Shown here one piece after another: positions 8,309 through 16,558 of a DNA stretch of 47,245 nucleotides. The position numbers were made by a program, and so were the translations under genes. The stretch is from Cytophagaceae bacterium. GTDB lineage: Bacteria > Bacteroidota > Bacteroidia > Cytophagales > Spirosomataceae. Each line of letters begins with the position of its first letter. The stretch's first letter is position 1. Below the pieces are notes generated by a model. It was given only the letters and a program-made list of their open reading frames with translations, did no database searches and was not told where the DNA came from. The stretch spans positions 1 through 47,245 of the forward strand of contig CANHXO010000005.1 of the NCBI GenBank assembly GCA_947464595.1. Reading direction: 5' to 3'.

Positions 8309-8620
8309 TTACATGATAAAAAAAGAGATGAATATCGAAACTAATTTTAGAAATATGGTTTTTAAAGCTAAGGCAAAATACTGAGCCCAAGATACGACCG
8401 CACTTTCAGTGGACTCATCTTTGTTCGTATTTTGATCATTCGATTGACCTTGACCTAAGTTTTTTGCTGATACTAATTCTTGCCTATTTTGGATTGATTT
8501 TGTGGTATCAGTCGTACTGATATTGAATTTTGGCTTTATGACACTATACTCAACAAATCCGAAACTGCTAAGGAATAGCAGCAGGATGAATGATAGACTA
8601 GTGATATTGAATTTTTTCAT
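8309..8620 (-). CDS. Small membrane-associated protein of unknown function
   Basis: A 103-residue protein, not recognised. Residues about 8-28 are a hydrophobic segment that could be a signal peptide or membrane anchor. Residues 35-72 are polar and low-complexity, rich in Ser, Thr, Asn and Gln. Residues 75-103 form a second hydrophobic or amphipathic helix ending in SIFISFFIM. The start overlaps the stop of the upstream coiled-coil gene as ATGA (8617-8620), the pattern of translationally coupled genes, which supports it being real and functionally linked to that gene. Confidence 0.6.
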   Translation of the reverse strand: MKKFNITSLSFILLLFLSSFGFVEYSVIKPKFNISTTDTTKSIQNRQELVSAKNLGQGQSNDQNTNKDESTESAVVSWAQYFALALKTIFLKLVSIFISFFIM

Positions 8621-9288
8621 TTTACTTTTGATTTGGCGGATTCTACTTGTTTTAATTGTTGTTCTAAAGCTAGTTCATTAGCCTTTTGGTCCAACTTATT
8701 TTGTTCTTGATTCGCGAGTATTTTTTCTTTTTCAATGCGCGTTTCTTCTAATTTTTTAGTCAAAAGTTCCGTTTGCCTCTTATTTGAATCTAACTCACGA
8801 ACTAATCTATCCGCATACCGTTGATTTTTGAGCTGGGCTGCTTTAAGCTCGGCTAATTTACTTTCCTCTTTCCGCAATGATTCTTGTAAATGGATCATTC
8901 GAGCAAATTCTTCTAACCATTGGCTTGCTTCCTTGAATTTTTCATGGCCTGTTTGAATGTAATTATCAGGACCTACACGTATCGAAACAAAGAGCTTCAC
9001 TTTGTTTTTTTCTTCTGTAATGATGGAAAGTACATTGATTGGATTATCTGAAATAGACGAAATTCTAGCTTGGTCTACATGAATAGAGCCGGTTCTTCCC
9101 GCGTCTACAGTCCCTATTTTTTTTAAATAATCTTTCCAGGCATTTGATACAATTCTTTCCTCCGAATTTAAATATGTATAAAATCCTTCTTTCTTCGCTT
9201 TATCGATTTCTGCCATCCCCGAAAACACTTGGGCTGTCAATGGAACATAAAATAAGAAGATAAAAACACCTATTAAAAGACTTTTCAT
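8617..9288 (-). CDS. Secreted or periplasmic coiled-coil protein of unknown function
   Basis: A 223-residue protein. The N-terminus MKSLLIGVFIFLFYVPLTAQ is a typical signal peptide with cleavage expected after Ala-Gln. Residues 25-120 look like a small mixed alpha/beta domain (VSNAWKDYLKKIGTV, KVKLFVSIRVG). From about residue 125 to the end it is a charged coiled coil rich in Lys, Glu and Gln. I do not recognise a family; it superficially resembles accessory periplasmic proteins that bridge envelope components. It is translationally coupled to the next small gene by a 4-base overlap. The methyltransferase gene upstream is 64 bases away on the same strand and may share a transcript. Confidence 0.75.
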   Translation of the reverse strand: MKSLLIGVFIFLFYVPLTAQVFSGMAEIDKAKKEGFYTYLNSEERIVSNAWKDYLKKIGTVDAGRTGSIHVDQARISSISDNPINVLSIITEEKNKVKLFVSIRVGPDNYIQTGHEKFKEASQWLEEFARMIHLQESLRKEESKLAELKAAQLKNQRYADRLVRELDSNKRQTELLTKKLEETRIEKEKILANQEQNKLDQKANELALEQQLKQVESAKSKVK

Positions 9289-9352
9289 AAGAGTTTGAAA
9301 TGTTGATGTGTTAACAAGCTGTAAAGTTACCTATTTTAACTAAATTATTTGA

Positions 9353-10522
9353 CTAATCATGGCATTTTTGAGTTAAGGCTAGCTCAACTTTGTTCTGGTA
9401 GTTTCTATATCCAAATAAGGTAAAATCACCCCCCTCTCCCAATTTTAGTTTTTTTCTCAAATCGTCCGGCTTTCCAGGAAAATTCCGAGTACTAATATTG
9501 ACTTTATTGTTGGGTAAATGTTTTTTAAGCCAACCAATATCCAGAGGGCCTCTTTCTATGACACGAAACGATTTTCCTGGAAATTTAGTATCCAATTCCT
9601 TGGAAGAATATAAATGGGTGTTTGAATTTAATTTAAAAATACTTTCTGTTTCCACTGATTTGAAAAATCCAGCTTTTAGCAAACCAGGATGTGGTTCATA
9701 GAGGAAATTAGACATAGGCCCAAAATTGGTTTGTTTGCTTTTTTCTGTTTCTAAAGTTCCTGAAAAAAGCAGCGAATTTTTTAAATTCAACTCAATAACC
9801 TCAATCAAGGGATTTTGCGTAGCATCTTTTGACTTGAGAAATAAAATTTCTTTTACTTCATTTTTAACGCAAACGATCCATATTTTATCTACTCCATTAA
9901 GTTCGAAAATGGCCCGATCTAAATCCAATAGTGGGCTTGTTTTAAGCAATAATTGACTTTTATCCTGGATCATTGGTAAAAAATCTAGCACATTGGGTTC
10001 GCAGTCTTTAAATAATAGGACTTTGTCTCCTTTGGCATTTCTTCGAGCCGGGTCTAGGTAGATAAAATCAAATGTTGTTGTTGCTTGATTTAGATAGGCT
10101 AGGCCATCTCCGAGAACATGCTGGATATTTTTACAACCTAATTGCGCATGATTATAAGCCGTTATTTCTTTGAGGTCTTGTTGCCTTTCCACATACATGA
10201 CTTGATTCGCTTTTTTAGCAAAGGCCGCCGAATCCACGCCCATCCCTCCGCTGGCATCTAGGACGTTTCCATGAACGATATTGGCTTTAAAATTAGCCGT
10301 CACTTCGGAAGAAGCCTGTTCTAAAGAGATGGATGCAGGGAAGAAAAGGTTTGCTTGACTCACCCAAAAAGGTAATTTCCTAGCTAGTTTTTGCCGGGCC
10401 TGAATTTGACTAGCCAGTTTGCCGAGATCAAAGTTGGGATATTTTTTCCCAGACAAAGCGATCTGATGAGGATCCTGATCCGCATGCAGTTGAATGAAAT
10501 CCTGTTCTTCTTGGCTTAACAT
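9353..10522 (-). CDS. Class I SAM-dependent methyltransferase with THUMP-like C-terminus (PG_1098 type)
   Basis: A 389-residue cytosolic protein. The SAM-binding motif I is LDASGGMGVDSAAFA at about residue 96, followed by the acidic end of beta-2 (VMYVERQ) and the motif IV-like FDFIYLDPARR at about residue 160-168, characteristic of RNA base methyltransferases. The C-terminal third (RVIERGPLDIGWLKKHLPN, STRNFPGKPDDLRKKLKL) matches the THUMP-like domain of the Bacteroidota family represented by Porphyromonas PG_1098. This suggests methylation of structured RNA, but the substrate is not established for the family as far as I know. Confidence 0.82.
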   Translation of the reverse strand: MLSQEEQDFIQLHADQDPHQIALSGKKYPNFDLGKLASQIQARQKLARKLPFWVSQANLFFPASISLEQASSEVTANFKANIVHGNVLDASGGMGVDSAAFAKKANQVMYVERQQDLKEITAYNHAQLGCKNIQHVLGDGLAYLNQATTTFDFIYLDPARRNAKGDKVLLFKDCEPNVLDFLPMIQDKSQLLLKTSPLLDLDRAIFELNGVDKIWIVCVKNEVKEILFLKSKDATQNPLIEVIELNLKNSLLFSGTLETEKSKQTNFGPMSNFLYEPHPGLLKAGFFKSVETESIFKLNSNTHLYSSKELDTKFPGKSFRVIERGPLDIGWLKKHLPNNKVNISTRNFPGKPDDLRKKLKLGEGGDFTLFGYRNYQNKVELALTQKCHD

Positions 10523-10595
10523 GTGACAAAAATAGCGATCTACATGGATTAACTATTATTTTTCTGTAAATTCAATTTCGTAAAAAATACCATAG

Positions 10596-10688
10596 ATGGC
10601 CGTTGATAACTTAAATTTTATTACTCAGAAACATCCTTTCGATGTAGATCATAATCCCTCGCTTTTTGATAAATACTTAATTGGATGA
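10596..10688 (+). CDS. Possible 30-codon upstream small ORF
   Basis: ATG 10596 opens a 30-codon frame (starting MAVDNLNFITQKHPFDV, ending DKYLIG) whose TGA overlaps the ATG of the nucleotidyltransferase gene as ATGA. Codon choice looks ordinary for this genome, and the overlap geometry is that of a translationally coupled leader peptide. I recognise no homologue. A chance ORF of this length is quite possible. Confidence 0.3.
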   Translation: MAVDNLNFITQKHPFDVDHNPSLFDKYLIG

Positions 10689-11290
10689 TTGGATTAATTT
10701 TAGCTGCGGGTCGTTCCTCTAGGTTAGGAGAGCCCAAGATTTTGATTCAGTACCTGGGAAAGAGTTTGTTAGAGCGGACGTGCCAACAAGCCCTTTCTGT
10801 GTGTTCTGAAATTTTAGTCTTAATTGGCGCTGAAACTGAAAAGTCCAGCGAGATTTTGCTTAAACTCCAACGCACAAATACTAAAGTGCAATTTTCTATT
10901 AGTGAACATTGGTCGGAAGGAATGGGCTCTACTTTGGCCGAAGGCCTTCGATTATTGGCTGATAAGCAGGACGATATCATGGTTTTGCTTTGCGATTTAC
11001 CTTTCATTGAATATTCGCACTTGTCGGCCTTACAAAACGCTAGGAAAATGCACCCTAAGCTTTTTATTGTTTCCGATTTTGGTGGACAAATGTCGCCTCC
11101 AGTGGTGATACCTCAGCAGTTTCAATCTCAGTTTTTTAATTGGAAAGGAGAGAAAGGCCTCGGTGAAATTTGGCATAAACAGGCAAAAGATGTTTTATAT
11201 TGTCATTTCAATGTTCAATATAAGGATTTAGACACGCCAGACGACAAAGCGTATTGGCGCGTGATTGAAACTCAAAATGCAGTTGAGTAA
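10685..11290 (+). CDS. MobA/MocA-like nucleotidyltransferase
   Basis: A 201-residue cytosolic protein of the GT-A fold NTP-transferase family. The N-terminal GLILAAGRSSRLGEPK is the nucleotide-binding signature (LAAGxSxRxG-x-x-K), and VLLCDLPFI holds the metal-binding Asp. The later MSPPVVIPQQF, GEKGLGEIW and LDTPDDKAYW blocks match MocA/MobA-type enzymes that add CMP or GMP to molybdopterin, and related sugar-nucleotidyl enzymes. No other molybdenum cofactor gene is in the window, so MocA-type activity is only a family-level guess. It is 100 bases upstream of purL with a short inverted repeat between. Confidence 0.85.
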   Translation: MIGLILAAGRSSRLGEPKILIQYLGKSLLERTCQQALSVCSEILVLIGAETEKSSEILLKLQRTNTKVQFSISEHWSEGMGSTLAEGLRLLADKQDDIMVLLCDLPFIEYSHLSALQNARKMHPKLFIVSDFGGQMSPPVVIPQQFQSQFFNWKGEKGLGEIWHKQAKDVLYCHFNVQYKDLDTPDDKAYWRVIETQNAVE

Positions 11291-11303
11291 CTGACATATT
11301 GTG

Positions 11304-11327
11304 CCATGTTTTTGGGTCTCAACATGG
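11304..11327. repeat. 7-bp perfect inverted repeat between the nucleotidyltransferase gene and purL
   Basis: CCATGTT (11304-11310) and AACATGG (11321-11327) are exact reverse complements with a 10-base loop. No T-run follows, so it is a weak terminator at best; it could also be an operator or part of the purL leader. Confidence 0.35.
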
Positions 11328-11390
11328 AAATTATTACCTTTATGGCTTGCTTAGTTAAGAGCAACTATTTTTTCAAATTAATCTTACATT

Positions 11391-13622
11391 GTGGAATCTA
11401 TTGACAATTTACCTACCGTTGAAACTGCTAAAAAATTAGGTTTACTTCCCGAAGAATATGACCGAATTCAGGAGATTTTAGGTCGCAAGCCTAATTTCAC
11501 TGAGTTGTCCATATTTTCTGTGATGTGGTCTGAACATTGTTCATATAAAAACTCAATCGTTTGGTTAAAAACGTTGCCTAAAGATTCTCCTAGAATGCTT
11601 GCCAAAGCAGGTGAGGAAAATGCAGGTTTAGTAGACTTAGGGGACGGTTTGGGTTGTGCATTTAAGATAGAATCCCATAATCACCCTTCTGCCTTAGAGC
11701 CTTATCAAGGTGCAGCCACGGGTGTGGGTGGAATCAACCGAGACATTTTTACGATGGGCGCACGCCCGATTGCCCAATTAAATTCTCTTCGATTTGGTAA
11801 TATTGAATTAGCCAAGACCAAGTGGTTGGTTAAAGGCGTTGTCAAAGGAATTGGGGATTACGGCAATGCTTTTGGTATTCCTACGGTCGGTGGTGAAGTC
11901 TTTTTTGATGATTGTTATTCTACTAACCCATTGGTTAATGCTTTTTCTGCCGGTATTTTAAAAGTAGGAACGCAAGCCTCTGCTATTTCTTATGGGGTTG
12001 GTAATGGAGTATTTATTGTGGGTTCGGCTACTGGAAAAGATGGGATTGGAGGAGCTAGTTTTGCGTCGGAGGACATTACATCTAAATCGTCCGAAAAATT
12101 ACCGGCGGTCCAAGTGGGCGATCCATTTCAAGAAAAATTATTGTTGGAAGCTTCTTTGGAGATTATTGAAGCGGGTTGTGTGATTGGAATTCAAGATATG
12201 GGAGCTGCAGGAATAATTTGTTCTACTTCTGAAATGTCGGCCAAAGGCGAACATGGAATGATGATTGATTTGTCGAAGGTTCCTACGCGCCAACCAAATA
12301 TGCAGCCTTTTGAAATACTTTTATCGGAATCTCAAGAACGTATGTTGATCGTAGTGGAAAAGGGTAGGGAGCATGAAGCAAAGCGTATTTTCGACAAGTG
12401 GGATTTGAATTGTGAACAAATTGGAGTTGTTACCGATACAAAAAGATTAGCGTTTTATCAGGATGGCCAATTAGTGGCAGATGTACCTGCGGATGATTTA
12501 GTTTTAGGCGGTGGCGCACCTGTGTACCATCGAGAATATAAAGAACCTGCTTATTATCAACAGTTTAAGAAGTTTTCTATTGACTCTCTGGCTGATTTGA
12601 CTTCGGAAGAATTGCCAAAGGCTTTTGATTTTTTAATGAATCATCCCAATATTGCCTCTAAAAAATGGGTAGCTGAACAATATGATTCATCGATCGGCCG
12701 AGCCAACAGAAATACCAATGCGCCCTCTGATGCTGCTGTGGTAAAAGTACACGGTTCTCAAAAATCCATTGTCATTACAGTCGATTGCAACTCAAGGTAT
12801 GTGAATGCAGACCCTGAAGAGGGTTGCGCGATGGCTGTCGCGGAAGCGGCCAGAAATATTGTTTGCTCTGGTGGTGTGCCGGTGGCGATAACCAATTGCC
12901 TAAATTTTGGAAACCCTTACGTACCGGAGGTTTATTGGCAGTTTGTGGGTGCCATCAAAGGAATGAAAAAGGCTTGTCTAGCTTTTGAAACGCCTGTGAC
13001 AGGTGGTAATGTCAGTTTTTATAATCAGTCTTCTGATGAAGGTCCTGTTTTTCCTACGCCGACCATCGGGATGTTGGGAATTTTGGAAGATCCTAGCATG
13101 AAAATGACCCTAGATTTCAAGAAAGAAGGAGACCTTATTTATTTGATTGGTCAATCTGTGAATGATGTTGCTTCATCTGAATATGTGTATTCATATAAAA
13201 AAATAAAGGCTACGCCAGCTCCTCATTTTAATTTGGAGACCGAGCAAAAAGTTCAAAAATCGATAGCGGGTTTAATTGAGGCAAAATTAATTCAATCTGC
13301 GCATGATGTATCTGATGGAGGTTTATTGATTACTTTGGCCGAATCTTCATTCCCTAGAAAATTAGGTTTCTCTGTTCAGGGGGATGCCAATCTTCGCCGC
13401 GATGCTTTTTGGTTTGGAGAAGCTCAAAGTAGAGTGATGGTTTCTGTCGATGTACATCATAAAACCTCATTCGAATCATTTTTGAAACAACAAAATCAAG
13501 CATTTTCATTGATTGGCGAAGTTAAAGGCAAAGACATGGTGGTGGATCACCACGTGATATCAACGTTACAAGGTGCTTTTGATTCTTACCATTCAGCACT
13601 TGAAACTGCCTTAATGAAATAA
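11391..13622 (+). CDS. purL: Phosphoribosylformylglycinamidine synthase, large subunit PurL
   Basis: A 743-residue protein starting with GTG 11391. The length is that of the small PurL type, which works with separate PurS and PurQ subunits, not the ~1300-residue fused enzyme. Recognisable motifs are FSVMWSEHCSYKNS, the active-site ESHNHPSALEPYQGAATGVG block (His at about residue 96), IQDMGAAGI in the first half and the repeated half with PVTGGNVSFYNQ and SAHDVSDGGL. It catalyses the ATP- and glutamine-dependent conversion of FGAR to FGAM, step 4 of de novo purine synthesis. truA follows after 4 bases, so the two are probably co-transcribed. Confidence 0.97.
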   Translation: MESIDNLPTVETAKKLGLLPEEYDRIQEILGRKPNFTELSIFSVMWSEHCSYKNSIVWLKTLPKDSPRMLAKAGEENAGLVDLGDGLGCAFKIESHNHPSALEPYQGAATGVGGINRDIFTMGARPIAQLNSLRFGNIELAKTKWLVKGVVKGIGDYGNAFGIPTVGGEVFFDDCYSTNPLVNAFSAGILKVGTQASAISYGVGNGVFIVGSATGKDGIGGASFASEDITSKSSEKLPAVQVGDPFQEKLLLEASLEIIEAGCVIGIQDMGAAGIICSTSEMSAKGEHGMMIDLSKVPTRQPNMQPFEILLSESQERMLIVVEKGREHEAKRIFDKWDLNCEQIGVVTDTKRLAFYQDGQLVADVPADDLVLGGGAPVYHREYKEPAYYQQFKKFSIDSLADLTSEELPKAFDFLMNHPNIASKKWVAEQYDSSIGRANRNTNAPSDAAVVKVHGSQKSIVITVDCNSRYVNADPEEGCAMAVAEAARNIVCSGGVPVAITNCLNFGNPYVPEVYWQFVGAIKGMKKACLAFETPVTGGNVSFYNQSSDEGPVFPTPTIGMLGILEDPSMKMTLDFKKEGDLIYLIGQSVNDVASSEYVYSYKKIKATPAPHFNLETEQKVQKSIAGLIEAKLIQSAHDVSDGGLLITLAESSFPRKLGFSVQGDANLRRDAFWFGEAQSRVMVSVDVHHKTSFESFLKQQNQAFSLIGEVKGKDMVVDHHVISTLQGAFDSYHSALETALMK

Positions 13623-13626
13623 GTTG

Positions 13627-14388
13627 ATGAGCCGTTATCTAATACAATTCTCGTATGATGGCGGCTCTTTTCATGGCTACCAAATTCAACCTAATGCCCA
13701 TTCAGTTCAAGCTGAATTGGAAGATAAATTAAGCCTGCTATTAGGTTTTAAAGTCGAGATTACGGGAAGCTCTCGGACGGATACGGGGGTTCATGCTCGC
13801 CAGCAATTTGCGCACATGGATTTGCCTGATGACATAATTCCTGCACCTGATTTTGTCTATCGTGCTAATCGAATGTTGCCCACTTCCTTAGCGCTACAAT
13901 CACTTTATGCTGTTTCTAGCGAATTTCACGCAAGATTTGATGCCTTATCTAGAACCTATGAGTATGTTATTTGTACTTCAAAAAGTCCAATGCTGAGGGA
14001 ATATGCCTATTGGTTTGAGGCACCTTTGGATGTTGATAAAATGAATTTTGCAGGAACGATATTAACAAAACATACCAATTTCCAGTGTTTTTCAAAAGTA
14101 AAAACGGAGGTATTAACGTTTGAATGTGACATAAAAAAAGCATACTGGGAAAGGCGAAATGACCAATTAATCTTCACCATTCAAGCTAACCGGTTTTTGA
14201 GAGGAATGGTTCGAAGTGTGGTAGGTACCCTGATTGAAATTGGCCTAGGTCATTGGGAATCAGCTGATTTGACGGATATTTTGAATTCAAAAGACAGACA
14301 AAAAGCGGGCAGATCTGTTCCTGCTCATGGATTGTTTTTAATTGAAGTGGAATATCCAAAGTCTACTTTTGACGCCAAATGTTCATGA
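13627..14388 (+). CDS. truA: tRNA pseudouridine(38-40) synthase TruA
   Basis: A 253-residue protein. ATG 13627 is preferred over the in-frame TTG at 13624. The catalytic motif GSSRTDTGVHARQQ carries Asp52. FSYDGGSFHGYQIQ at the N-terminus, the YEYVI strand and RFLRGMVRSVVGTLIEIG are all typical. TruA isomerises uridines 38-40 in the anticodon stem-loop of many tRNAs and works as a homodimer. It follows purL by 4 bases. The last 26 bases overlap the convergent radA gene. Confidence 0.96.
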   Translation: MSRYLIQFSYDGGSFHGYQIQPNAHSVQAELEDKLSLLLGFKVEITGSSRTDTGVHARQQFAHMDLPDDIIPAPDFVYRANRMLPTSLALQSLYAVSSEFHARFDALSRTYEYVICTSKSPMLREYAYWFEAPLDVDKMNFAGTILTKHTNFQCFSKVKTEVLTFECDIKKAYWERRNDQLIFTIQANRFLRGMVRSVVGTLIEIGLGHWESADLTDILNSKDRQKAGRSVPAHGLFLIEVEYPKSTFDAKCS

Positions 14389-15742
14389 TTACATCCAACA
14401 ACGTAGTTGCCGTTTGAATTTTAATTTCTTTGGGTTTATAATTCAAGCCCTTCAGATTGTATTTTGAAATCCATATTTGCTTAAATCCTAATTTTTCTGC
14501 TTCGGCAATTCGTTGGTCTATGCGCGTCACGGACCTTAATTCTCCTCCTAAGCCGACTTCTGCTGCAAAACAAATGGAGGAATCGATGATTTTGTCTTCA
14601 TAGGAAGAAACGATTGATAGGCAAGTAGCTAGGTCTAATGCAGGGTCATCTACCCGAATTCCACCGGTGATATTTAAAAACACATCTTGGGTCCCCAGTT
14701 TATAACCTCCTCTCTTTTCTAATACAGCTAGCAGCATATTAAGCCGTTTGGAATCATATCCCGTGGCGGTACGTTGTGCCATTCCGTAGTTAGAAGTGGT
14801 AACGAGGGATTGAATTTCAACTAATAAGGGTCTATTCCCTTCTAATAATGTTCCAATGGCAATTCCTGAGGATGCCTCATCTCGCTGGGAAAGTAAAATT
14901 TCAGAAGGATTGGTGACCGGTCTTAATCCTGATCCCAACATTTCATAAATGCCTAACTCAGAAGTACTTCCAAATCGATTTTTGGTAGTTCTCAGGATAC
15001 GATAAATTAAATGTCGGTCACCTTCAAATTGTAAAACGGTATCCACTAAATGTTCCAAAACCTTTGGTCCTGCGATCGATCCTTCTTTCGTAATGTGGCC
15101 CACTAAAAATATAGGCGTGGCACTCTCTTTTGCAAAACGCATGAGTTCTAAGGCACATTCTCTGATTTGGGATACACTGCCTGGACCTGATTCAATCTGG
15201 TCGGAATATAAAGTCTGAATGGAATCAATGATGATCAAATCAGGTTCTAGGTCAATTAAATGCCTAAATATTTGCTGGGTATTGGTTTCTGTTAAAATAT
15301 ATAAATTAGCAGGTTTAGTGCTTAATCGGTCTGCGCGTAATTTTATTTGTTGTTCAGACTCTTCACCTGTGACATATAGAACTTTGGGACCTTGCAAGGA
15401 AAGTGCAACTTGCAGTAATAACGTTGATTTACCGATCCCAGGTTCGCCGCCAATGAGCACAAGACTTCCTGGTACAATTCCCCCACCCAAAACACGATTA
15501 AATTCAGGATCAGCGCATACTAGTTTGGGGCTATGCTCAAAAGTAACATCGGACAATAACTTAGGCTTAACCTGAGATTTTGCTCTTGACTTATCCTTCC
15601 AAACCTCAGCAGGATGGGTATTAGTTTCAATCAATTCTTCTACAAAAGTGTTCCATTCTTCACAAGAAGGGCATTTTCCAAGCCACTTAGGGGTGGAATG
15701 TCCACAAGATTGACAAAAGAAGGAAGTTTTAGCTTTAGCCAC
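14363..15742 (-). CDS. radA: DNA repair protein RadA
   Basis: A 459-residue protein starting with GTG at 15742 (MAKAKTSFFCQSCG). Domain order is standard: a C4 zinc finger (Cys 10, 13, 24, 27), a RecA-like ATPase with Walker A GGEPGIGKST at 98-107, Walker B-like LIIIDSIQTL, the RadA-specific KNRFG motif at about residue 255, and a Lon-like C-terminal domain (GGIRVDDPALDLA, EVGLGGELRSV). RadA is a hexameric helicase that promotes branch migration of recombination intermediates. The full length and all motifs suggest it is active. Confidence 0.97.
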   Translation of the reverse strand: MAKAKTSFFCQSCGHSTPKWLGKCPSCEEWNTFVEELIETNTHPAEVWKDKSRAKSQVKPKLLSDVTFEHSPKLVCADPEFNRVLGGGIVPGSLVLIGGEPGIGKSTLLLQVALSLQGPKVLYVTGEESEQQIKLRADRLSTKPANLYILTETNTQQIFRHLIDLEPDLIIIDSIQTLYSDQIESGPGSVSQIRECALELMRFAKESATPIFLVGHITKEGSIAGPKVLEHLVDTVLQFEGDRHLIYRILRTTKNRFGSTSELGIYEMLGSGLRPVTNPSEILLSQRDEASSGIAIGTLLEGNRPLLVEIQSLVTTSNYGMAQRTATGYDSKRLNMLLAVLEKRGGYKLGTQDVFLNITGGIRVDDPALDLATCLSIVSSYEDKIIDSSICFAAEVGLGGELRSVTRIDQRIAEAEKLGFKQIWISKYNLKGLNYKPKEIKIQTATTLLDVIMNIWRQK

Positions 15743-15760
15743 GTATTATTTTTTATAATT

Positions 15761-15768
15761 CAAAATTA
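15761..15768 (-). promoter_or_regulatory. Candidate -7 promoter box for radA
   Basis: On the minus strand this reads TAATTTTG, a full match to TAnnTTTG, 18 bases before the GTG start. No convincing upstream TTG element is visible, so support is partial. Confidence 0.3.
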
Positions 15769-15847
15769 CGCTTTGATTTGGTTTTTTCTTTTTTTTCGGT
15801 TGAAAAAGGATAATTTTACAAGTTAATTGATTATTCTATTTTCAAAT

Positions 15848-16537
15848 ATGCGAATTACACATTTTCGACCTATTGTATTCCTAGGACTTTTGGCTTTTAC
15901 AACATCTGTAAAGGCTCAATTTTTAACGCCGGCAAAAATGGCTACGGGTAATTTCTTTAGAATTGGAATCAAAGGAGGTGTTAATTTAGCGAGACTTGAA
16001 ACGGATGGATTAGTTACTTTGAATGGTGCGGTTATTAAAGACCAATTATTAGAAAGTCTTGAAACCAAACAAAGTTATGTGGGGGGTATTTATGCCCGAT
16101 TAGGTCGGACAATATTTATAGAACCTGAGGTTTTAGTATCAACGAAAGGTGGTTCAGTGTATATTCCTGGTTTGAGTGAAACGAAGCAATTTACTTTCAC
16201 CAATATTGATGTACCTGTTTTATTGGGATTTCGTTGGAAACTCTTTCATGTTATGGCAGGTCCAGTTGCCTCCTACACCCTAAAAACGGATTCTGAATTG
16301 AATGATTTGATCAATATGGTCACCCAAAAATATGTAGGGACAACAGCTGAAATAGCTGCTAAGACATCTTTTTCATACCAAGTAGGAGGCGGAATAGATT
16401 TGTTAGGCTTTACGTTAGATGTTCGCTATGAGGGTAATTTATCTCAATTGACTAAAACCTTGCCTATTCCCACAGGAATAACTTTTTCACCTAAGTTAAA
16501 TCTGTATCAGGTCACTTTAGGATATAAAATTTTTTAG
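15848..16537 (+). CDS. Outer-membrane beta-barrel protein, PorT-like
   Basis: A 229-residue protein from ATG 15848. The signal peptide is MRITHFRPIVFLGLLAFTTS with likely cleavage near VKA-Q. The remainder alternates polar and aromatic or hydrophobic residues (GIKGGVNLARLET, YVGGIYARLGRTIFIEPEVL, FQVTLGYKIF-like C-terminal strand ending LYQVTLGYKIF), typical of eight-stranded barrels of the PorT/outer_membrane_beta-barrel_2 family. PorT itself is needed for type IX secretion in some Bacteroidota, but many paralogues have no known role; I do not claim this is PorT proper. pheS starts 21 bases downstream and may be co-transcribed. Confidence 0.82.
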   Translation: MRITHFRPIVFLGLLAFTTSVKAQFLTPAKMATGNFFRIGIKGGVNLARLETDGLVTLNGAVIKDQLLESLETKQSYVGGIYARLGRTIFIEPEVLVSTKGGSVYIPGLSETKQFTFTNIDVPVLLGFRWKLFHVMAGPVASYTLKTDSELNDLINMVTQKYVGTTAEIAAKTSFSYQVGGGIDLLGFTLDVRYEGNLSQLTKTLPIPTGITFSPKLNLYQVTLGYKIF

Positions 16538-16558
16538 ATTAAACTATTGACATTCACG

